In this document: one piece after another, positions 9,117 through 18,054 of the stretch
How the letters are laid out: the number at the start of each line of letters is the position of its first letter
How positions within the stretch are numbered: the stretch's first letter is position 1
Virus record (IMG/VR): IMGVR_UViG_3300020404_000666
Location: 1 to 20,361 of that record
Direction: 5' to 3' (one strand)
DNA: 20,361 bases
From: a virus
The notes under the pieces: model-generated
What the model was told of the DNA's origin: nothing
Databases searched by the model: none
What the model saw: the letters and a program-made list of their open reading frames with translations, nothing else
Made by a program: the position numbers and the translations under genes

Positions 9117-12100
9117 CTAGTCTTTTTTATCACACAAAGCGCCGTCTGCATTAAATGGGTTGGTTCTAAGCATTCTTTTCTTCCACCAAGGCAGTAGTCT
9201 CTTCCCAGATGCTGGCCTAAAAGCAGCAGAAAGCTGAGAAACCACAACTTCCCCAACACTATCGGAGTCATCGTCGTTTGGATCGAAATCCCTTGAATTA
9301 TAAAAATTCTTGAATAGCTTCTTTATTCTAAATTTTGATTTCATAAATATATCTTGATCCCACTTATCGTAGTGAAGTAAGAATAAACCATTTCCAGCAA
9401 ATATACCCGGAGCGCGGTCTTTGGCACTTTGCCACCCATCAGCACCATTATTTGTAGTAATCTTGGTTACGGATACTGTATCTCCATCGGCGTCAACTCC
9501 AGTTGAGTTACTTACAACAATGTATCTACCGGGCTTGTCTTCAACGTTTTTAATTTTTTTGGATTTTTTATCTATAACGGTTTCGCCAATTGATGGAACA
9601 AAAGCCATGTCGTTATAAATGGCGATTACTGATAAAATTTTGTTGAGTGGGAACACATATTGTGCTACTGCATTAAAGTCTGGTTCATCTAACAAGTTGT
9701 TTACCAAACACAATAGCAGTTTAGAGTCAGCTTCAAGCGGCTGGAATTGTGTGACTGGTAAATCAAGGGCGTCTACCTCAGTTTCTACCAAAGTTTGTTT
9801 TCCATTTCCAGCGTCTGTAGACAGTCTAAGGCCGTAACGAACACCAAGCTCTCCGGTGACTCCTATTTCCGCACCGTTTTCATCATATACAAGCTCCATG
9901 GTGCCGGGGTAAACATCTGAAATGTTTGTATCTGTGGTACCAGCCGCTGTTATTATTGCTTGGGCTTCGCCGGGAGTATAATAAATATCGTTAATTCTAA
10001 CATACTTCTCCAAAACAAATGGCTTCTCAGAAGTTGGAACATTCGATGTACTGATGTCAGAAACATCGCCAATGGGGACCGTTATCTTGTTGGCAGACAC
10101 CTTTAGAACATCGTGAGATTCTTCAACGTGATATGGGCCAACCATGTACACTGAGTCTCCCGCCTCATCTATATGAATATGGTAATACCCAACATAATCA
10201 TCGCCCTGTTCCGTTATTAATGTGCCCCCAGCAGTGTAGAGATTACTAGCTGCCTCTGCTCCGGTGGCATCAATGTCCTGAACTTGTTGTTTAATTTCTT
10301 TATCTATATCGAGAGTAGAGCCAACACACAGTTTTTCAAGAACGTATTTTCTTAAATCTTCGATGACATTATCAGATGCAAGGCCGGTTTCTTGCATGTT
10401 CTTTAGATAGATGTCGCCCATAAATTGCATTTCTTCTTTCACGAGTTCTTGAAGAATTATCTTTGCATCTTCTTCTGTTTCTCTTACAAGTTCCAAATTT
10501 TTCTCATATCGATAATTTTTCAAAGTTTCAAATCTACCAGCATCACCCATTTTCTTTGCGTCTCTTAGGCCAACAATGGTACGATCATCATTTGATTGAT
10601 AAGTTTTTTTGATAATTCTTCTATATTTTGCAATTACCTCTTGGATTCTATTGAGTGCATCTACGACAGGCGCGGGCGGATCATCAAGCTGGTCATCAGC
10701 ATATCTTCTGGCATAGGTTTGCACTGACTGTTCCAAGAATGAATACCAGAATTCTTCATCTTTGAAAGGATTGAAAAACTCAAAGAATCCGCTCGGCTGA
10801 GCATTTTTGAAATCCTCTTCCATCTTCTCAATAATGTATTGTGGATATAGAGAACTGAACGTATTATAAAAGTCTGGCTTAAATTTAGAAAAAGTAGCAG
10901 AAGCCTTGAGTAAGTGAACACTAGCATATATTCTTATGGCCGCACTAATCAGACCTTCAATTCCCGCCTTGGCTGGACGTTCAAGAATTCTGTTATATGG
11001 CTCTTCTCTAATACAGTCAGGATCTGATCTCAGTCTATCATCTTCAGGTATTCTAGAATATGTGCTGTTAATTCTTTCCTGAATAGAACCAAAGTTGATA
11101 GCGTCTGACCTGTAGGGCTTACACGGACTCATTTCTGGGAACATTACATCGACAAAACCAAGCCAACCGGAATTCTTTTCTGGCTTTATGTAAATCGGAG
11201 GATTGAAGTAGTTGCCGCCATGCTTAGCAGGGTCTAGATAGAACACTCTTGTCTTTTCAGGTGTGCCGGCTTCATCATTTAAATACTGATCCCTGCTAAC
11301 CCCAAGAACAGCATCTTCATTTGAAAGGTCGTTAATGTCAGCGTATCTCGAATATTCAACAAATACGCCAGAGTCGTTAACAACACCATAGGATATATCA
11401 TCATATGACAAGTCATCGAACGCTGCTCCATACTTAAACGCATCTAAGTTTGTATACACTTCCTCTGCAAACTTCTCAAATATTGCTGTCATTATTTGAT
11501 CATGCTTGTCCTTTACCAGTTTGGCGTTTGGTGGTGTACTGCCTGCTTTTTCAATAATGTCTTGCAACATGTAAACCTGCGGAATAAACTTTTTGGCATT
11601 GCTTGCTGTTTCAGAGAATCTTGGATAAGCCAGTAAGTCAACGCCATCAAGGCCACCATCAGCAGAAACAAACTCGTAAGCACGATATTTTAATATATCA
11701 CTCTTGGAGTTCTTTTTCTTATCTTCCGCCTCGTTTTCGTAAGCGCCGTCAGCGGCATCAACTTTGGCGCCCGTGTTGACAACGTTGGTAATCACCACTC
11801 TTGCATTATCGGTTAGTGGGTTTACAAAGTTGCCGTCACTCTTTTCAATATCTGAGAGGTACATTTTGAGGTTGAAGCCGTATGAGAACCCACCTTCATC
11901 GGCGGTACCCTTTGCGTTGTCTCGGAACTTAAGTGATATATCTGCGGTTTTCTTTCGGGCACGTCTGTTAAACTTTATGCTTTCATCATCAAAGTCAACA
12001 CTCATATCTACATTATATCCAAAATCTGGCAGAGTTAACAGATTGACACTACCGAAGAAACCATCAAAACCCAAATTTTCAAAAGTTCTTTTAAACACTT

Positions 12101-15100
12101 TGTTATCTACTGGGGCATTTGAAGATTTAAAGTTTGCCTCTTTGAATTGCCTTTCCATCTCGCCAGTCTTCGTATCAGTGGTTATTAACCAATCAGCAAC
12201 GTAGTTGGGGAAAGCACCCTGTTGTCTCTTTACTGCCGCAAAGTTGGTGTCATCATTAGCGTCTGGTTCTTCTTCCGTTTGAACATAGAAGTCAACATAC
12301 TTTCTTTTAAACAAGAAGCCACCGCTGTTGCCGGACTTACGAAGGTGTGCTGTATATGGGTTACCTGATGTGTCTGAGAGCACCATGTTCATGAAGCCCC
12401 AATTTCTTTCTCCGGGGCCATTGCCTATCATGTCGTATGTATATGCAATCTTCAAGGCTTCCATGTTGCCATCAAGAGCGTTTGTGGTTGCCTTGATTAT
12501 CTCGTCAGGCTCAAAAGGCACAAGACCGTTGTTACAGCCGGGATCTGATACTATAGGGGGCAAATTGTTTTCTAGGTATGACGATACACCATCGTTCAGA
12601 ATTGTTGATATATCCTCTAGATCATCTTTGAACGTGTTACGTGTGCTTTCACAAAGATTGGCAATTTGGTCTGGCGATGCTCTTCCTTCTAGAAGACCAG
12701 CACGCAAAGAACAGAAGTCTTCAATTTGTTGCGGCGTTGCACAAAGAGTTGGGTTTGCGGGGAGTCCGTCATCTTCGTCAAGGCCACGAACAAAGTCTTT
12801 GATAACTTGTTTGGCGTCAGCGGGCATAAGATTGCCGATATTGCTAAAGAATGAAGATATGTTTTCCCTGTTGTTGAACGCCTCACCGAACTGTGGGTAT
12901 TCAAATTCTATGAGGCTCTGAACAACAGATAGGAACGTCTCGGAAGGATCGCCCACTATTGCGTTTGATAATTCTAGTTGTGTGGTTGAGGCAGATAGAT
13001 CCTCTGCAAAAGACATAACAGCAGCACGGTCAGCGAAGGCAGCACCTCCGGCTCCCATTTTCTGAAACATGTCAACTATCGTATCATCAATCTTTTCATC
13101 ATCTGCTTCAGGGCCACAGATAGTTTCTCTAATTACTTCCTTAAAGGTTGATCTTCCAGTAGCAATTGCAGGAAGCGCAGCCGCCAAATCACCAACAGCC
13201 TCAAGTGCCTTACAAATTGCATTGCCTATAAGTTCACAAACCTTAACAATTAATTTAATAATGATTCTTACGACAAGCTTCTGGACCTCAATCCTTAGAA
13301 TCATAAACAGCAGTCTAAAAATATCTTTGATTTTTGGAAGATATGCGAATGGATTTTCAAGCCTTGGTAAACCTATATGTGCAGTATTTCTACAGAAAGG
13401 TAATTCAATATCTTTTAAGAAATTTGTCATGCTCGGGTCAAAAATAGGAGGCATAGGGCAATCAATAAGTGCAATAACCTTTGCGATAATCTCAGCACCG
13501 GGGAACCTGTTAAGAAGATCCAGTAGCTCTAGTAAATTATCACTATAAACTTCTAGTAGCGCGGCGATGTACGCCTGCATAATTGAGTTTGGGTTTAGCT
13601 CTGAGCCAACATTCTGTAGCTGAGCCTTTACAGTTGCATCACCAACATCTGACTTTCTAGTTTTTGCTGGTGGGATGCCGGATGGTGATATACTTTCATA
13701 CGGACCCTCGCGCATAAGCTTTTCGTTTTGCTCGTTAATAAGGTCTGGGTTTTCCCAAGGCTTCTTAAATTTGGGCAAGAAACTAATACTGGTATCATTT
13801 TCGATATCTATTCTTGCATTCTCGCCCTTGGCTGCCTCATCGGATATTCGCTGAGCCGATGACCCCGCTGGAAATATATTGCCTTCGTTTAGCTTTTTTT
13901 GTACAAGTGCATCAAGCTCTTGCTGCTTATCGGGAGGCAGGCCAACAAACAGATCACCAAAGTTTTCCAACGACATTGAGGTCAGTGCAGATCTAAGCAT
14001 ACTTGATAGGGCTTCTTCAAGAGTGAGCCCCTTGAACAAACACTGTATTGCATCGAGCATTAGATCAAAAAGTCCACAAATTCTAATTTTGTCAAAACCA
14101 TCTGCGTAAAGGATATCAAGCTGTCTCGTGGTGTCCCCACTGGCAGAGAAGCCAGACAGTATCAAAGCGCAAAAATTAGAAAATACTTGGTCTGTCTCAT
14201 CCAATTCTTTAAACGCCTGTTCAATAGCGAATGCGCCAATATTCTTGGAGGCTTCATCGTCTTTGCCATTAGGCACAAACTTATCTGCGTCTATTAGTGC
14301 TACATCTCTACCTTGCGCGGCCACGGCGAGGGCACCAGAAGGAATCTGACCAAATTTTATTTTTTGTTCTATCATCTCCTTGTAGTCTCTGTTGCAGAGC
14401 ATTTTATGAAATTGTGAAGCAATCGCGTCGCCGAGACCAAAAGCATCATCTAAGATATCTTGCCCAAGTTGTTTTCCTTCAGCAGCAAGGTTGTCCGCAA
14501 TACAAGTAAGCGCACTGGGGGAATCTGGATCTGTATTAGTATACCCTGCATTGATTACGGCATCTACCTGTGGGTAGGTGTATTGTTTGACAAACTCAAG
14601 CCATGGCTGTGGGGTTCTCGCTGTAAGGTCTCTTTCCATTTGCCTCATTTGGGCAAAGTATGCAACAGCGGTTCTGTCTCTCCAGCTTTCTTTTTTGTTT
14701 AGACTTTTCAGCCTACTACTATTAAATACTTTTGGCTTTTCACCGCATGTTTGTGTATAGACTTTTAATTTTTTTAGTCTGTATTCCGGCGTAAAAGTGA
14801 ATTGTAGTTTCAAAACTTCGTCTTCAAAAAGGCCACCAAATCCTCCGACACCGGGAATATTGAAACCCTTATCATTTAGAAACTCTTCTAGGTCTGGTAC
14901 TAGTTTAGATGTGATTGATCTTTTCTTGCCGCGAAGTATGCCGAGGTCGCCGTAGTTATCTAAATTGAATAATCCGCCAGTATCAATAAATCTAAGACTT
15001 CCTCCGTCAGTGAACCTGTAAACTTTTTCATATCGAGAATATAGGTTAAGACCCTTTCTAATCCGAATCATATTTGTCTGCATTTCTGTAGCAATATATT

Positions 15101-15620
15101 CAACTGTTATGTCTTCTTCTGCCTCTTCCTCTTCTTCTTCATCGTCTTCTATCTCTTCAAGTAGAGACAGTATTTCAAAAGGGAAAGAATACAGAAGCTG
15201 TAGTCTTGAGCTTGGCGCCACTTCAAGAAAATAATCTCGATACTCTATATTATCAACCATTATTTGTTTGTTTGATGTGTTATCTGCCTTATCATAAAAG
15301 TCCAAAAAGGATGATATTGCTTCGTCAGCGTACTTTGCGTAAAGCTCCTGCAACGCCGCCTCTGCCTCTTCTTCAGTGGAGTTGGAGTCGGCACCAGTTG
15401 TTGTTTCTGGCGTAGTCATCGGTATCTGATAAAAGCACAACTTCTCATTTAAGAACGGCCGCAGAGACTCCGAAGTTTTCCAGTTAGGAACAAGGGCTTT
15501 CGGGTTGGGAACGCAATCCTTGCAAACCTTTTGTTCTGGTGGTCCCAGATCAATTTCACAGACATCTATAAGATTGTCTCTATCATAGTCTTGATATTTT
15601 AGGAATTTTGATTCTGCCAT
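9117..15620 (-). CDS. Giant 2167-residue protein of unknown function, probable baseplate/tail structural protein
   Basis: I do not recognise a named family over most of this protein. The start is ATG 15620, with a weak AAAGAG site, 17 bases after the preceding stop. Visible parts: a Cys/Pro-containing N-terminus (C21, C33, C36); a strongly acidic stretch (about 155-170, mostly Glu/Asp); helical regions to about 700; a long hydrophobic/basic helical block at about 762-820 (for example LVVRIIIKLIVKV) ending in an Ala-rich stretch; a Cys-containing region (C960, C970, C990, C1029); mixed beta regions; a charged helical, probably coiled-coil block (about 1650-1770); and a small His-rich module (about 1797-1840). 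The C-terminus is basic (WWKKRM). Its position between the spike proteins and gp25 argues for a virion protein at the tail tip or hub. A tape-measure role is possible but less likely, as there is no long, regular helical pattern. Confidence 0.85.
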   Translation of the reverse strand: MAESKFLKYQDYDRDNLIDVCEIDLGPPEQKVCKDCVPNPKALVPNWKTSESLRPFLNEKLCFYQIPMTTPETTTGADSNSTEEEAEAALQELYAKYADEAISSFLDFYDKADNTSNKQIMVDNIEYRDYFLEVAPSSRLQLLYSFPFEILSLLEEIEDDEEEEEEAEEDITVEYIATEMQTNMIRIRKGLNLYSRYEKVYRFTDGGSLRFIDTGGLFNLDNYGDLGILRGKKRSITSKLVPDLEEFLNDKGFNIPGVGGFGGLFEDEVLKLQFTFTPEYRLKKLKVYTQTCGEKPKVFNSSRLKSLNKKESWRDRTAVAYFAQMRQMERDLTARTPQPWLEFVKQYTYPQVDAVINAGYTNTDPDSPSALTCIADNLAAEGKQLGQDILDDAFGLGDAIASQFHKMLCNRDYKEMIEQKIKFGQIPSGALAVAAQGRDVALIDADKFVPNGKDDEASKNIGAFAIEQAFKELDETDQVFSNFCALILSGFSASGDTTRQLDILYADGFDKIRICGLFDLMLDAIQCLFKGLTLEEALSSMLRSALTSMSLENFGDLFVGLPPDKQQELDALVQKKLNEGNIFPAGSSAQRISDEAAKGENARIDIENDTSISFLPKFKKPWENPDLINEQNEKLMREGPYESISPSGIPPAKTRKSDVGDATVKAQLQNVGSELNPNSIMQAYIAALLEVYSDNLLELLDLLNRFPGAEIIAKVIALIDCPMPPIFDPSMTNFLKDIELPFCRNTAHIGLPRLENPFAYLPKIKDIFRLLFMILRIEVQKLVVRIIIKLIVKVCELIGNAICKALEAVGDLAAALPAIATGRSTFKEVIRETICGPEADDEKIDDTIVDMFQKMGAGGAAFADRAAVMSFAEDLSASTTQLELSNAIVGDPSETFLSVVQSLIEFEYPQFGEAFNNRENISSFFSNIGNLMPADAKQVIKDFVRGLDEDDGLPANPTLCATPQQIEDFCSLRAGLLEGRASPDQIANLCESTRNTFKDDLEDISTILNDGVSSYLENNLPPIVSDPGCNNGLVPFEPDEIIKATTNALDGNMEALKIAYTYDMIGNGPGERNWGFMNMVLSDTSGNPYTAHLRKSGNSGGFLFKRKYVDFYVQTEEEPDANDDTNFAAVKRQQGAFPNYVADWLITTDTKTGEMERQFKEANFKSSNAPVDNKVFKRTFENLGFDGFFGSVNLLTLPDFGYNVDMSVDFDDESIKFNRRARKKTADISLKFRDNAKGTADEGGFSYGFNLKMYLSDIEKSDGNFVNPLTDNARVVITNVVNTGAKVDAADGAYENEAEDKKKNSKSDILKYRAYEFVSADGGLDGVDLLAYPRFSETASNAKKFIPQVYMLQDIIEKAGSTPPNAKLVKDKHDQIMTAIFEKFAEEVYTNLDAFKYGAAFDDLSYDDISYGVVNDSGVFVEYSRYADINDLSNEDAVLGVSRDQYLNDEAGTPEKTRVFYLDPAKHGGNYFNPPIYIKPEKNSGWLGFVDVMFPEMSPCKPYRSDAINFGSIQERINSTYSRIPEDDRLRSDPDCIREEPYNRILERPAKAGIEGLISAAIRIYASVHLLKASATFSKFKPDFYNTFSSLYPQYIIEKMEEDFKNAQPSGFFEFFNPFKDEEFWYSFLEQSVQTYARRYADDQLDDPPAPVVDALNRIQEVIAKYRRIIKKTYQSNDDRTIVGLRDAKKMGDAGRFETLKNYRYEKNLELVRETEEDAKIILQELVKEEMQFMGDIYLKNMQETGLASDNVIEDLRKYVLEKLCVGSTLDIDKEIKQQVQDIDATGAEAASNLYTAGGTLITEQGDDYVGYYHIHIDEAGDSVYMVGPYHVEESHDVLKVSANKITVPIGDVSDISTSNVPTSEKPFVLEKYVRINDIYYTPGEAQAIITAAGTTDTNISDVYPGTMELVYDENGAEIGVTGELGVRYGLRLSTDAGNGKQTLVETEVDALDLPVTQFQPLEADSKLLLCLVNNLLDEPDFNAVAQYVFPLNKILSVIAIYNDMAFVPSIGETVIDKKSKKIKNVEDKPGRYIVVSNSTGVDADGDTVSVTKITTNNGADGWQSAKDRAPGIFAGNGLFLLHYDKWDQDIFMKSKFRIKKLFKNFYNSRDFDPNDDDSDSVGEVVVSQLSAAFRPASGKRLLPWWKKRMLRTNPFNADGALCDKKD

Positions 15621-15637
15621 TATAAACTCTTTAATAT

Positions 15638-16633
15638 TTAGGTTGTCTTGACACTTCTACTGCAAATATATTTGTAACTAAACGGGTATAGGTAGTTGAA
15701 CTCAAAATTAAAAGTCTTGTTTACTCTCGCATGATACATCGGGCTAAGAACCCTGCTTGGCATAAGAATTGAATTTACTGTACCAATCGCACCTCCCGCT
15801 GCACCATGAGGCGCAAAAATGCCACTGGAGGCAAATGCTGCTGCTGTAACATTGTTTATTGCACTCTGAACAAGCGCAAAATTAATTATTGCCCCGAACA
15901 CGTCATCTAAAACATCACTTAGTTCTTTAAAGGCATCCCTTGTATTATGGCCCATAGACACTGGCTGTAACGTATCTATTATCTCTCGTGGTTTTAAAAA
16001 TCCACCAAAGACTTTACGTGGCTCTGTGTTATTTCCGGCTATCAAATCTATACCGGGAGCAGGTTGAGATATTTTTCCACCAAGAGAGTTAGTTTCACCC
16101 TTGAGGCCAAAGCCCCTCCAGTTGTTGCCTTTACCGGTGACAATCTTAATACCTTCTCTACCAAAAATACGAACGCCATCAGCTTTGATACCAATTGCAC
16201 TGCGTGCTTTCGAGTTCCCCACTGAGCCCTCTACTATGCCAAAGTTGGTATCAACATCGGTTTGTTGGCTTATATAAATACGAGCAGCATCGGCGGCAAA
16301 GTTTGAATCAACATGTGTTCCGTATTTAACACCTTTGCCTCCCCTTGCAGAAGACAGACGCCCCACAACCAAATCAATGGTTGCTGCGCGGTCACTACCC
16401 CTCGCACCATATCCAGAGGCTTCAGAATTTGGCCTGTCGGTTCCTAAAACTACATATGCCCCATTCTTTGAAATAACTTTTTCATTTTGTGCCTTCTTGT
16501 AATTAAGAAACTTATCATCGATCCAGTGATCCATGTGCATAATGCCACTGTCAGAAGGAGTGGTATTAACAGGCTTTTTGTTTTTTATTCTTTTTTGTGT
16601 TTCAGAGCCTTCTCGTGATAATTTGCGTGCCAT
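15638..16633 (-). CDS. Beta-helix-like spike/tail-tip structural protein
   Basis: A 331-residue protein starting at ATG 16633, 3 bases after the stop of the peptidase gene. An AGGA site lies 8 bases upstream, inside the end of that gene. After a basic N-terminus, residues about 55-200 hold short strand-turn units such as AARIYISQQ, SAIGIKADGVRIFGREGIKIVTGKG (residues 145-169) and PGIDLIAGNN. The 'IKADGVRI.G.EGIKI' pattern is what gp5, gpV and VgrG beta-helix shafts look like (IKAD-type repeats). Residues about 235-290 form a helical, Ala/Gly-rich segment, and the C-terminus is aromatic (FNFEFNYLYPFSYKY). I infer a beta-helical shaft or tip that works with the adjacent OB-fold peptidase protein. 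No enzyme motif is visible. It could also be a hub-proximal baseplate protein. Confidence 0.75.
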   Translation of the reverse strand: MARKLSREGSETQKRIKNKKPVNTTPSDSGIMHMDHWIDDKFLNYKKAQNEKVISKNGAYVVLGTDRPNSEASGYGARGSDRAATIDLVVGRLSSARGGKGVKYGTHVDSNFAADAARIYISQQTDVDTNFGIVEGSVGNSKARSAIGIKADGVRIFGREGIKIVTGKGNNWRGFGLKGETNSLGGKISQPAPGIDLIAGNNTEPRKVFGGFLKPREIIDTLQPVSMGHNTRDAFKELSDVLDDVFGAIINFALVQSAINNVTAAAFASSGIFAPHGAAGGAIGTVNSILMPSRVLSPMYHARVNKTFNFEFNYLYPFSYKYICSRSVKTT

Positions 16634-16636
16634 ATT

Positions 16637-17767
16637 CTATGTCCTAGTTGTGTCTGTTGGGTCAGCTTCTCCATCTTTCGCTCCCTTTGCGATGACGGCA
16701 TTCTTTTTTGGTTCGCTATAGATGCTTGACTTTTTAGTTGATTCAAAGTGCCAAGGCTCAGGGTTACTACCGCCCTCAACAGCCCATGATGGATTATGAA
16801 AATTGTAAGTTGGGGCATTAGCTTTAAGCCATTTGTAGACAGTGCTTTCAAAGCCCTGCTTCCCGCCGGATATACCATATTCAGAGTCTATGTGATTAAA
16901 ATCAAAGGCGAGGCCCCATCCATGGTTAGACGTTCCGGGGCGTGCTGCAAGTTTAGGTTTTTTTCTTTTGAGGCTTACTTGAACCTCGTAGGTTCTGTAA
17001 TGGTCTGTTAAAATTATTTTTTTGCCAAAGCGGGCTATAAAAGCATCCACAAGTCTATCAAAATCATCCACAACATCGACAAGAAATCTGCCAGTATGCT
17101 TTGATTTTTTTAGTACAGACGCTGGTAACTGGCCATTAGATAAGTCTTGCTCCCCTGCCACACCACGATAAGTTCTAACTTGCGGTTCGCTCAAACTTCC
17201 AAGAGAGAAAGCACCGCCGGCCGCGTCCATGGCTTCTTTTATTGAATCACAATCTGCTGAACCTGAAGTTGGCGTATCGGGGTTTGTAACCACGCTGACA
17301 TGGCGACCATACTGAATATTGTAACTGTAGGCGTTCTTTGTTAGTTCAACCTCAACAGTAGAACCAATTCTTGGGAAAGAATCGCCAGCTTCGCCATCAG
17401 AATTGGAAACAAACAAAGTGTGCATTGAAGTAATCTCTAATGCTGATAGTGCATCAGAGGCGTACTCTGTGCTACACGGATTTGGCAAGAAACTGTGTGG
17501 TGAGTTTTCTCCAACTATTCTGGCACGATATGTAAATTTAGAGACTTTGTCTGGCTGTATTCCTCCTTCGACCTTAGTATCTCCCAAAAAATATTTTATG
17601 TCCTCTGGGGAAACAGGTATTGGAACTGTCAAGACAATTGCTTTAAACTTAGTCTTGCCACCATATGAATCATATTCAAAGCCTTTTCGTATGGAGTTTG
17701 AAAATAGCTCAGTCGCAGCCAATGCATCAGAAAAGGTAGAAAAATCTATAATGTCTTTCAATGACAT
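16637..17767 (-). CDS. Tail spike/hub protein: OB-fold-like N-terminus fused to M15 (VanY-type) peptidase
   Basis: A 376-residue protein in two parts. Residues about 1-160 are beta-rich, with YRARIVGENSPHSFLPNP and FPRIGSTVEVEL, like the gp5/gpV N-terminal OB-fold region. Residues about 220-342 are a VanY/M15 D-Ala-D-Ala carboxypeptidase domain: YRTYEVQ at 257-263, then PGTSNHGWGLAFDF (277-290) giving zinc ligands H282 and D289, and EPWHFE (337-342) giving catalytic E337 and ligand H340. All key residues are present. M15 enzymes cut peptidoglycan peptide links, so this is probably a tail-borne enzyme that opens the cell wall at entry; an exolysin role is less likely given the fusion and baseplate setting. 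A low-complexity charged tail follows. Start ATG 17767 forms a TAATG junction with the upstream gene, and GGGAG lies 7 bases before it. Confidence 0.9.
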   Translation of the reverse strand: MSLKDIIDFSTFSDALAATELFSNSIRKGFEYDSYGGKTKFKAIVLTVPIPVSPEDIKYFLGDTKVEGGIQPDKVSKFTYRARIVGENSPHSFLPNPCSTEYASDALSALEITSMHTLFVSNSDGEAGDSFPRIGSTVEVELTKNAYSYNIQYGRHVSVVTNPDTPTSGSADCDSIKEAMDAAGGAFSLGSLSEPQVRTYRGVAGEQDLSNGQLPASVLKKSKHTGRFLVDVVDDFDRLVDAFIARFGKKIILTDHYRTYEVQVSLKRKKPKLAARPGTSNHGWGLAFDFNHIDSEYGISGGKQGFESTVYKWLKANAPTYNFHNPSWAVEGGSNPEPWHFESTKKSSIYSEPKKNAVIAKGAKDGEADPTDTTRT

Positions 17768-18054
17768 TAGCTTTCTCCCTGAATCATATCAAAAAGGCTT
17801 GCCTTGTCATCTTCTGACAGACCCACCTCTTTAGAGCTTTCTTTCTGCTTGAGATTCAATACCTTTACTAGCTGCTCATTTGAGCGTTGCATGGTTTCGA
17901 TGTGTTTGGCGGCCACGGGAGAAAGTGCGCGATTGTTCTCTGCATTTTGAGCGATTTGATTGGCTAACTCATTTAAGAATTCTCGTGCCAACTCTCTGTC
18001 GGTACGAATGTTCTCAATTGCTTCGCTCATTAAATCGTCAAACTCTTGACTCAT
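17767..18054 (-). CDS. Small helical protein of unknown function (95 residues)
   Basis: I do not recognise this protein with confidence. I chose ATG 18054 because it forms an ATGA overlap with the sigma-factor stop and has GGGAG 11 bases upstream. A TTG at 18072 would add six residues but would overlap that ribosome site. The protein is almost all charged or polar helix. A central segment (residues 47-68, around VAAKHIETMQRSNEQLVKVL) has heptad-like hydrophobic spacing, and the C-terminus is acidic (LSEDDKASLFDMIQ). A small terminase-like or assembly-factor role would fit size and composition, but nothing decisive supports it. It ends in a one-base overlap with the spike peptidase gene, so the two are likely translated together. 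Confidence 0.75.
   Translation of the reverse strand: MSQEFDDLMSEAIENIRTDRELAREFLNELANQIAQNAENNRALSPVAAKHIETMQRSNEQLVKVLNLKQKESSKEVGLSEDDKASLFDMIQGES

Noticed and set aside
11764-13548. Long plus-strand reading frames opposite the giant gene (up to 197 codons, 12328-12921).
   Set aside because: They mirror the codon pattern of the long minus-strand gene, have low-complexity Ser/Leu-rich translations, and match no protein family I know.
9117-15620. The 2167-residue protein as the tail tape measure.
   Set aside because: It lacks the long regular helical repeat pattern of tape measures, holds several beta-rich and cysteine-containing parts, and lies among spike and baseplate genes. I cannot exclude it, but do not call it so.
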